Origin: Novosphingobium rosa NBRC 15208
Lineage (GTDB): Bacteria; Pseudomonadota; Alphaproteobacteria; Sphingomonadales; Sphingomonadaceae
NCBI RefSeq assembly: GCF_001598555.1
Contig: NZ_BCZE01000015.1
Span: 31,617 to 95,616 of the forward strand
Length of the DNA stretch: 64,000 nucleotides
Reading direction: 5' to 3'
A program made the translations under genes and the position numbers. Under the pieces are notes generated by a model. That model did no database searches. It saw nothing but the letters and a program-made list of their open reading frames with translations, and was not told the DNA's origin. Shown here piece after piece: positions 27,394-33,299 of the stretch (position 1 is the stretch's first letter; the number at the start of each line of letters is the position of its first letter).

Positions 27394-27415
27394 CCGGAAA
27401 CCCTGGGGTTTCCGG
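27394..27415. terminator. Hairpin downstream of cspA
   Basis: CCGGAAACCC-TG-GGGTTTCCGG, perfect 10-bp arms 11 bases past the cold-shock gene stop. No T-run on the cspA strand, so the terminator call is tentative. Confidence 0.5.
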
Positions 27416-27425
27416 CCCGATGGCA

Positions 27426-27632
27426 TCAGGCCGAAGCCAGATTCACCGCAGACTGCTTGCCACGGCGATCCGTTTCGATCTCGTAGCTCACCCGCTGATC
27501 CTTGGTCAGCGTGGCCATGCCGGAGCGCTCGACAGCGGTGATGTGAACGAAGCTGTCATCGCCGCCATCGACCGGCGAGATGAAGCCATAACCCTTGTCG
27601 GAATTGAAGAATTTGACGGTGCCGACTGGCAT
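27426..27632 (-). CDS. Cold-shock domain protein (CspA family)
   Basis: 68 residues from ATG 27632 (AGGAAAC upstream). RNP1 KGYGFISP and RNP2 DSFVHI motifs in one OB fold: MPVGTVKFFNSDKGYGFI. Nucleic-acid chaperone. The longer open frame upstream (to 27785) is the 5' leader, as usual for these genes. Confidence 0.95.
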   Translation of the reverse strand: MPVGTVKFFNSDKGYGFISPVDGGDDSFVHITAVERSGMATLTKDQRVSYEIETDRRGKQSAVNLASA

Positions 27633-27920
27633 AGGTGTTTCCTTTTCACGAAAACGGGAACCCATCTGCAACAGCGCAGATGGAGCTGGAAGCGTGGATA
27701 AGGAAGGAGAGCCTCTTTCGGGATCAAATTCCGTCGCATGCGACGTTAGCAGCTCGTGTATCGGCCTAACCTGTGGAAAAGTCAAGGTAAGCGATCTTCA
27801 CCCGGCACGGGCCGACCCGTTTCCCGCTCGTTCAGCAGGTGAAGCACAGCGCTGCTCCAGCCCGTTCGCGCAGTCCGCGCGGAACGGAGATGGAGCGCGC
27901 TTGACGGCAATCAACGGTCT

Positions 27921-28085
27921 TCAGACCTGCGCGCAAACCGGATGATATGGGCCGCTCCCCGAGAGCGAGGCATTGACCGCCACGCTGACCCAGCTGCTGC
28001 GTGCGGCAGCCTTGGCTTTGAGGGCAGGATCGATGTCGTCGCTGTCAAGCGCCGGAGCGAAGCTGGGCATGGGACGTTCTTTCAT
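27921..28085 (-). pseudogene. Possible remnant of a cation diffusion facilitator (CDF) gene
   Basis: A 54-codon frame whose ATG overlaps the stop of the upstream barrel gene (TGATG), so it is set up as the second gene of an operon. After KAKAAARSSWVSVAVN, which reads like the start of the first helix of CDF metal transporters, the sequence turns into ASLSGSGPYHPVCAQV and stops, with no further transmembrane segment. The rest of the gene is absent. Either a deletion remnant or a small unknown protein; similarity is short. Confidence 0.45.
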
Positions 28086-28891
28086 CAGTCGGCCGCATCC
28101 TTGCGGCCCAGGATGCGTTCGAGCGGGATGCTCAGGATCGCCTTGACGATGGTGTGGTCGGCATTGGTGCCAAAGCCCTTGCCCACGCCGATGTTGAGGG
28201 CCCAATGCCCCATGTCGATGTCGGCCACGGCGAAGATCGACTGGTCGCTCGATCCGAAAGAACCGAAATGCGCGAAGCTGCCGGTGCCATTGTAGCTTTC
28301 CAGGCCCAGAGACAGTTTCTTGGTCATGGCATAGGCGAGTTTCGTATCGAACTCGACCTGAGGGGAATGGGGCTCGGGCCCGGAGACGACAAAGTCGATG
28401 TTGGCGTTTTCGGCCAGCGTCCATTTGCCCGTCCGCATGCCGATGATGCCTTTCAGCTCGGCGTTCCACGGATTGATGTCGAGCCGGTGATCGACATGGC
28501 CGATCTCGAAATTGGCGCCCCACCACCAGTTCTGCCCATCGGCACGCGGCGCGATGAATTTCAGGCGCGTCTTGACGCCGCCCGGGTCGATCCGGCCCCG
28601 CGCGTTCATCGTGGCCAGCGGCAGATAGAGGCCAGCCTCCAGATTGGGCGTGATGCCGTAGGAGAATTCGGGCGTGACGCGCAGCTGATGAAGCGACTGC
28701 TGCTGCCCGGGATAATCGTCGGTCAGCTCTCCACTGGGGACGTAGTTGATATGGGTGTCGAGCCCGAAATGGCCGGGCTTGTCCATCTCGTCCATGTAGA
28801 CCTGGATTTCCTCGGGCGCAGCCAGCGCGGGCGTGGCCATGGCCCCGAGCGCAAGGGCCACCATGGCCGCCGCATACCTTGTTCCTGACAT
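28085..28891 (-). CDS. Outer-membrane beta-barrel protein of unknown function
   Basis: 268 residues from ATG 28891 (MSGTRYAAAMVALALG...). Signal peptide ends near TPALAAPEE. The rest has alternating aromatic strands typical of a small barrel: HFGLDTHINYVPSGE, TPEFSYGITPNLEAGLYLPL, NWWWGANFEIGHVD, FDTKLAYAMTKKLSLGLESY. Resembles the transporter-like barrels of the phenol MetA group. Its promoter region carries two Fur-type boxes shared with the ferritin-like gene, so iron (or another metal) control is likely. Confidence 0.75.
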   Translation of the reverse strand: MSGTRYAAAMVALALGAMATPALAAPEEIQVYMDEMDKPGHFGLDTHINYVPSGELTDDYPGQQQSLHQLRVTPEFSYGITPNLEAGLYLPLATMNARGRIDPGGVKTRLKFIAPRADGQNWWWGANFEIGHVDHRLDINPWNAELKGIIGMRTGKWTLAENANIDFVVSGPEPHSPQVEFDTKLAYAMTKKLSLGLESYNGTGSFAHFGSFGSSDQSIFAVADIDMGHWALNIGVGKGFGTNADHTIVKAILSIPLERILGRKDAAD

Positions 28892-29030
28892 TGCCCCAAC
28901 CCCGTCCAGCAATTGCCGGGCGCCGTATCAGCAACAATGTAGAAATAATAATTGATAAAAGCCAATGTTTGAAAGTTTGATTGCCAAATAAAAATCTATT
29001 ATTGTGCAATATTATTCACTCTCTCGGAGT

Positions 29031-29043
29031 GATAATAATTATC
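29031..29043. promoter_or_regulatory. Fur-type box 1
   Basis: GATAAT-A-ATTATC, an exact 6-1-6 Fur core, in the AT-rich 358-base gap between the divergent barrel and ferritin-like genes. A short hairpin CACTC-N5-GAGTG abuts it. Confidence 0.75.
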
Positions 29044-29066
29044 ATTAAAACATGCTGATTTTTCCT

Positions 29067-29079
29067 GATAACAATTATC
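29067..29079. promoter_or_regulatory. Fur-type box 2
   Basis: GATAAC-A-ATTATC, one mismatch from the 6-1-6 Fur core, centred 36 bases from box 1. Paired boxes in a divergent promoter suggest cooperative binding. Confidence 0.65.
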
Positions 29080-29249
29080 ACTCACGTCTGATTTGTAAAA
29101 AATCACGTCCCATTTTGAGAAAGAGACGCATTGGCAGGCAGTCTCGCTGCAATCGCCCGCCAGGGATGACCCCGACCCGGACCTAAGGCGCGTGCCAGGG
29201 GTTAAAACCGGGGCGGACGTCCCTTCAATCCTCCGTCCCAGGACACGCC

Positions 29250-29921
29250 ATGCCCGACTGGTTCAAGCGCCGTTATCTCGATGTCCTGGCGAGCATCTAT
29301 CTCTACAATGAGCATCGCGGCTACACGGCGATCGATCAGGTTCTGGCAGCCGTCCGCCAGCAGGAGCCTTGCGATCCCGTCATGATCGCCATGGTTGAGC
29401 GGCACCGCAAGGATGAACGGGCTCATTATCTGATGTTCCGCCGCTGGTTCGAGCGGCGCGGCGAGATGCCTTTCGCCCTCGACCGCACCTTCGGACACAT
29501 CGACCGCTTTATCGAAATCATGTTCGGCGCCTCGATCAACGGGCTCGACACGCAGGCCATCGTGAGCAGCGATCACCTCTTCGCGCGCCTGTGCCGGGTC
29601 ATCTCGCTCACGGAGCAGCGCGGCTACCGGCAGGTGGAGGTGCTGCTTGGGAACGCCATGGTGCTGGGTGACCCGGTGCTGCCCAGGATCTTTGCCATCA
29701 TCCACAAGGATGAGCCCAGCCATTGGGCGCCCTATGACCGCTGGCTTGCACTCCACGCTGGCCGACAGCCCCGCTGGTGGGAGCGGATGGTCGATGGCTT
29801 CATCCACGCCGAACTGTTGTTCGTGAAGCTGCCGTTCCTGTTTCTCAACCCATGGATCGCGCGCAGGCACGACTGGCCCGAGGAAGGCGATGCGGATGGC
29901 CGGGAGATCAAGGCTCTTTGA
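29250..29921 (+). CDS. Ferritin-like di-iron protein, uncharacterised
   Basis: 223 residues. Two-fold repeated four-helix iron motif: Glu21 in YNEHRGY, Glu56-x-x-His59 in KDERAHY, Glu122 in LTEQRGY, Glu155-x-x-His158 in KDEPSHW. This E / ExxH / E / ExxH set is the ferritin-like di-iron ligand pattern. A hydrophobic C-terminal stretch (AELLFVKLPFLFLNPWIA, about 187-204) could bind membrane. Function could be iron storage, hydroxylation or oxidation. It is transcribed away from two Fur-type boxes, so metal control is likely. The internal symmetry YNEHRGY/TEQRGY suggests an old duplication. Confidence 0.8.
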   Translation: MPDWFKRRYLDVLASIYLYNEHRGYTAIDQVLAAVRQQEPCDPVMIAMVERHRKDERAHYLMFRRWFERRGEMPFALDRTFGHIDRFIEIMFGASINGLDTQAIVSSDHLFARLCRVISLTEQRGYRQVEVLLGNAMVLGDPVLPRIFAIIHKDEPSHWAPYDRWLALHAGRQPRWWERMVDGFIHAELLFVKLPFLFLNPWIARRHDWPEEGDADGREIKAL

Positions 29922-29930
29922 ACAGACCTG

Positions 29931-30671
29931 TCATCCTCTCGCCAGATCCGCTTTCTCGACATGGGTTGCAACAAGGCAATCCTTTTCGACCCTTTCCGAG
30001 TAGCGATCCGCCAGTTGATCGACATGCGGGCGCAGCAGGACGGTGAAGCGCACCAGCTCCTCCACCACATCCACGATGCGATCGTAATAGGCCGAGGGCT
30101 TCATCCGCCCGGCCTCGTCAAACTCCTCGTAGGCCTTGGCGACGCTCGACTGGTTGGGGATGGTGAACATCCGCATCCACCGGCCCAGCACCCGCAGCGT
30201 GTTGATCGAGTTGAACGATTGCGACCCGGCGCTGACCTGCATTACGGCCAGCGTGCGGCCCTGCGTGGGGCGCATGCCCTTCATGGCTAGGGGCAGATGA
30301 TCGATCTGGGCTTTCATCACCCCGGTGATCTGGCCGTGCCGTTCCGGGCTGCACCAGATCTGGCCCTCGGACCACAGCGACAGGTCCCGCAGTTCGGCCA
30401 CTGCCGGGTGATCGTCCCCGGACACCTGATCGGGCAGGGGCAGGTCGGAGGGATCGAAGATGCGCGTCTCGCAGCCGAACCAGCGCAGCAGCCGTGCGGC
30501 TTCCTCCACCACGAGGCGGGAATAGGAACGCTCACGCAAGCTGCCGTAGAGCAGGAGGATGCGGGGCGGCGGGTCCATCGCGCCAAGCCCGAGCGCGGGC
30601 CGCTTATGGGCGTACTCCGGCCTCAGGGCGGGCAGATGGTCGGGATCGGGCAGCGGGCGCAGGCGGTTCAT
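29931..30671 (-). CDS. arsH: ArsH, NADPH-dependent FMN reductase / organoarsenical oxidase
   Basis: 246 residues from ATG 30671. N-terminal ArsH extension ([20 protein letters not shown]), flavodoxin-like FMN loop [15 protein letters not shown], and [21 protein letters not shown], all diagnostic of ArsH. Known ArsH enzymes oxidise trivalent methyl- and aromatic arsenicals using NADPH/FMN. Last gene of the ars operon; its ATG overlaps the aquaporin stop by four bases. The C-terminal tail beyond residue 225 is longer than in short ArsH proteins. Confidence 0.95.
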   Translation of the reverse strand: MNRLRPLPDPDHLPALRPEYAHKRPALGLGAMDPPPRILLLYGSLRERSYSRLVVEEAARLLRWFGCETRIFDPSDLPLPDQVSGDDHPAVAELRDLSLWSEGQIWCSPERHGQITGVMKAQIDHLPLAMKGMRPTQGRTLAVMQVSAGSQSFNSINTLRVLGRWMRMFTIPNQSSVAKAYEEFDEAGRMKPSAYYDRIVDVVEELVRFTVLLRPHVDQLADRYSERVEKDCLVATHVEKADLARG

Positions 30672-31327
30672 GCGATGTCCTTGGCGGAATGCAGCGTGTC
30701 GGCGCACAGGTGGGCGGCCAGGGCCCCCACGAGTTGGGCCGCGATAAAGCCCGGCACGCTGGCAGGGGCGATCCCGGCGAAGCTGTCGCTCAGCGCGCGG
30801 GCGATGGTGATGGCCGGGTTGGCGAAGCTGGTGGAGGAGGTGAACCAGTAGGCGGCGGTGATGTAGAGCGCCACGCTGGCCGGCACCCCTTTGGGGCGCG
30901 CCCTGATGGTGCAGAGGATGGTGAGCAGCAGGCCGAAGGTGGCGATGGCCTCGCCCATCCACTGGCCGGGGCCGCTGCGCAGTCTGGTCGCAAGCTGCCA
31001 GACGGGCAGATCGAACATCACATGCGCCGCCCACACGCCCAGGATGCCCCCGGCGAGCTGCGCAACCCCATAGCCCAGCGCCCGGCTCGCCGAGATGTCG
31101 CCGCGCAGGCAGAACACGAGGCTGACCGCCGGGTTGAGGTGGGCGCCCGACACCGGCCCCAGCATCGTCACCAGCACGAACAGCATGGCCCCGGTGGCGA
31201 GCGTGTTGCCCAGCAGGGCGATGGCCACATTACCCCCGGCCAGCTTCTGCGCCATGATGCCGGAGCCGATCACCGTGGCGAACAGCAGGAAGCACCCGAT
31301 GGCCTCGGCCCACAGCGCCCGTCGCAT
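30668..31327 (-). CDS. aqpS: Aquaglyceroporin of the ars operon (AqpS-like)
   Basis: 219 residues, six helices, both MIP half-helix motifs intact: [10 protein letters not shown] and [11 protein letters not shown]. Sits exactly between arsC and arsH, overlapping both by a few bases. In Sinorhizobium meliloti an ars-operon aquaglyceroporin (AqpS) lets arsenite made by ArsC leave the cell; the same job is inferred here because no ArsB or Acr3 pump is in the operon. Confidence 0.92.
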   Translation of the reverse strand: MRRALWAEAIGCFLLFATVIGSGIMAQKLAGGNVAIALLGNTLATGAMLFVLVTMLGPVSGAHLNPAVSLVFCLRGDISASRALGYGVAQLAGGILGVWAAHVMFDLPVWQLATRLRSGPGQWMGEAIATFGLLLTILCTIRARPKGVPASVALYITAAYWFTSSTSFANPAITIARALSDSFAGIAPASVPGFIAAQLVGALAAHLCADTLHSAKDIA

Positions 31328-31761
31328 CACACAGGGGCGATGCGCTGGCCGGTGGCGTCCACCACCTGCTCGCCGTCCTCCTTGGCGAAGGCGCCGCGCT
31401 GCGCGGCTGGCAGCAGGTTCAGCACGGCCTCGGAGGGACGGCACAGCTTCACGCCCAGCGGCGAGACCACCAGCGGGCGGTTGATGAGGATGGGGTGGGC
31501 CATCATGGCGTCGAGAAGGTCGGCCTCGGTCAGATCGGGATTGTCCAGCCCCAGCTCCGCATAGGGCGTACCCTTCTGCCGCAGCAGGTCACGGGCTTGC
31601 ATCCCGGCGCGCTCCAGCAGGCTCTGCAGCAGGGGGCGAGCGGGCGGGGTCTTGAGGTATTCCACCACATGCGGTTCGATCCCGGCATTGCGGATCATGG
31701 CCAGCGCGTTGCGCGAGGTTCCGCACTTAGGGTTGTGGTAGATGATGATGTCGTTGGGCAT
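31327..31761 (-). CDS. arsC: Arsenate reductase, glutaredoxin-linked ArsC
   Basis: 144 residues from ATG 31761. Catalytic Cys13 in YHNPKCGTSRNAL, the TPP segment VEYLKTPP, and NRPLVVSPLGVKLCRPSE with the arginines that bind the arsenate adduct. Reduces arsenate to arsenite with glutathione and glutaredoxin. ATG of the aquaporin overlaps its TGA (TGATG). Confidence 0.95.
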   Translation of the reverse strand: MPNDIIIYHNPKCGTSRNALAMIRNAGIEPHVVEYLKTPPARPLLQSLLERAGMQARDLLRQKGTPYAELGLDNPDLTEADLLDAMMAHPILINRPLVVSPLGVKLCRPSEAVLNLLPAAQRGAFAKEDGEQVVDATGQRIAPV

Positions 31762-31772
31762 GGAGGGCTCCA

Positions 31773-32102
31773 TCAGCAGCAGGTGAGATCGGCCAACAGC
31801 GGTTCGCAAAGCTCCGGGCGGCCCTGGCAGCAGTCCTTCGCCAGAAAGAGCATAAGGGCCCTGAGCGCATCGATGTTGGCCCGCTGGATCATTGAGCGGC
31901 CGCGCTTCTCCGAGCTGACAAGACCGGCCTTTGCGAGGACAGCAAGATGAGTCGAAAAGGTGCTCTGGGTCAGCCCGGAGGCTTCCACCAGTTGGCCGGT
32001 GGAAAGGCCCGAGGGCTCATGCTGCACAAGGCGGCGGAACGCATCCAGCCGTGTTGGGTGGGCCAGTGCTGCCAGGGCCAGAAGGGCGTCGTCATTCGTC
32101 AT
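31773..32102 (-). CDS. arsR: ArsR-family arsenite-responsive repressor
   Basis: 109 residues from ATG 32102. Winged HTH: ALAHPTRLDAFRRL, LVEASGLTQSTFSTHLAVLAKAGLV. The classical metal site CVC-like motif in the recognition helix is missing (TQSTFSTHL); instead cysteines are C-terminal: Cys91-Cys92, Cys99, Cys108-Cys109. CC-x6-C is the pattern known for the Acidithiobacillus-type ArsR (Cys95, 96, 102). Promoter-proximal gene of arsR-arsC-aqpS-arsH; its start codon lies inside one of two palindromic operators. Confidence 0.93.
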   Translation of the reverse strand: MTNDDALLALAALAHPTRLDAFRRLVQHEPSGLSTGQLVEASGLTQSTFSTHLAVLAKAGLVSSEKRGRSMIQRANIDALRALMLFLAKDCCQGRPELCEPLLADLTCC

Positions 32103-32160
32103 GCATCGGCTTTTAGCGATGCATTCACGCCAGGGCAATATGCATCGGAATTTTCCGATG
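32101..32160. promoter_or_regulatory. Two palindromic ArsR operators
   Basis: ATGCATCG-N8-CGATGCAT (32101-32124) overlaps the arsR start; CATCGGAA-TT-TTCCGATG (32143-32160) lies 41 bases upstream. Both have perfect 8-bp arms and share the half-site GCATCGG. Autoregulation of the operon is the natural reading. Confidence 0.7.
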
Positions 32161-32332
32161 GAACTGGCGCAAGCGATGCGCGTGCCTGACCTTGATCAAG
32201 GGCGGTTTTCGATTGCGCGATCCCGGCCTTTGAAAGGCGCCTTTGTCAGCGATTGCTAATGCGGCTTCAATCAGGGGCCAAGGAACAAGGGGATGAGCGG
32301 CGCTTGCCCTTGCGCTCCCTCCGGATGAGCAG

Positions 32333-32364
32333 GACCGGGCGCGGCGCCACCGCCGCGCCCGGTC
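32333..32364. terminator. Strong hairpin between arsR and the AhpD-like fragment
   Basis: GACCGGGCGCGGCG-CCAC-CGCCGCGCCCGGTC, perfect 14-bp arms, followed by TTTC on the + strand and starting 10 bases beyond the AhpD-like stop on the - strand. Probably ends transcription of that gene; no long T-run. Confidence 0.55.
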
Positions 32365-32373
32365 TTTCACGTG

Positions 32374-32781
32374 TCACACGCCCGGCGCGGCGTCGAAGGC
32401 TTCGAGCGTGCGGGTCGAATAGACCAGCGCCGCGCCCGCATTCATCGCCACCGCCACGCCGAGCGCCTCGGCCACCTCTTCGCGTGTGGCCCCGGCCTTG
32501 GCCGCCTCGTTGGTGTGGATCGAGATGCAGCCATCGCAGCGCGTGGTCACCGCCACCGCCAGCGAGATCAGCTGGCGGGTCTTCTCGTCCAGATGCCCGG
32601 TCTTGCCGCCCGCGCCCGAGGCCGTCAGATAGCCTTTGACCGTATCGGGGCTCAGCGCGGCCAGCTTGCCGACATTGGCCAGGAGATGCGGGTCAGCGCC
32701 GCCATGATGACGCGGTTGCCGAGCGGCAGCGCGCCAAGGGTGAGGGGATCGAAAAGGGTTGGCATGATGGATCTCCGTCAT
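32374..32781 (-). pseudogene. AhpD-like (carboxymuconolactone decarboxylase) gene with foreign 5' end
   Basis: From about residue 33 of this frame the protein is a clean CMD/AhpD domain: KTRQLISLAVAVTTRCDGCISIHTNEAAK with the redox CxxC (RCDGC) and His, then EEVAEALGVAVAMNAGAALVY. The first 30 codons (MTEIHHANPFRSPHP...) are out-of-frame sequence of an Old Yellow Enzyme gene start. The true 5' end is missing, so the gene is a fusion product. A protein could still be made from ATG 32781, but the start of the domain is lost or altered. Confidence 0.65.
32652..32765 (-). pseudogene. 5' fragment of an NADH:flavin oxidoreductase (Old Yellow Enzyme) gene
   Basis: ATG 32765 with a GGAG ribosome site 8 bases upstream encodes MPTLFDPLTLGALPLGNRV then IMAALTRI, the standard start of OYE/NemA enzymes (LFDPLxLGxLxLxNRxxMAPLTR). 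After that the frame runs into AhpD-gene DNA and stops at 32652. The promoter-proximal part survives; the rest of the gene is gone. Confidence 0.7.
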
Positions 32782-32871
32782 CGCTTGAGCGAGAGGCCAT
32801 CGGGCTATCCGCGAGCCGGGAGATGATAAACAGGCCGCTTTTCCGAACATTGCGGACGAAATGGCGATCAT

Positions 32872-33299
32872 GCGATGCGAGAATTACGTCTCTCTACGTT
32901 CCAGCTGGAAGCGCTCAACTTCGATGAACGGCGGGCTGGTTCTGGAGATCTTGGACTGGGTCTCGAGTGTCAGCTCAGTCAGCGATTGGGGCAGGGGGAT
33001 GCCAGCGGGCTGCCACCACCCGATCCAGACGGCCGAAGCGCGCGTTACGCTTCGATGATGGGAATGGCTCTGCCGCTGTTTTCGATCTGCTGAGTCGGCG
33101 CAGCCTTGTGCCATGCCGCAGCCCTCAGGGGTTCGAATTCACATTCAAGACGAAAAAAGAATATCGATATCAATTGAGTAGAAGATTTTTTCCCAAAAAG
33201 CACGAGCCCCCTCTTGTGTTCGTTTTTTGCGCGGCTACGACAAAAGAATAAGAAAACTAAAGTTCGCTATCCGAACAATAATGGAGAGGGCAACCGGAG
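32872..33299. other. Gene-free region upstream of the third TBDR
   Basis: 428 bases without a gene I can support. Short open frames on both strands have no recognisable motif. The last 160 bases are AT-rich (GAATATCGATATC, TTTTTTCCC, a T-run at 33222-33227) and probably hold the TBDR promoter. The ribosome site GAGAGGG precedes ATG 33300. Confidence 0.5.

Noticed and set aside
33137..33150. tRNA-like T-loop GGTTCGAATT
   Set aside because: No matching T-stem, anticodon arm or acceptor stem around it.
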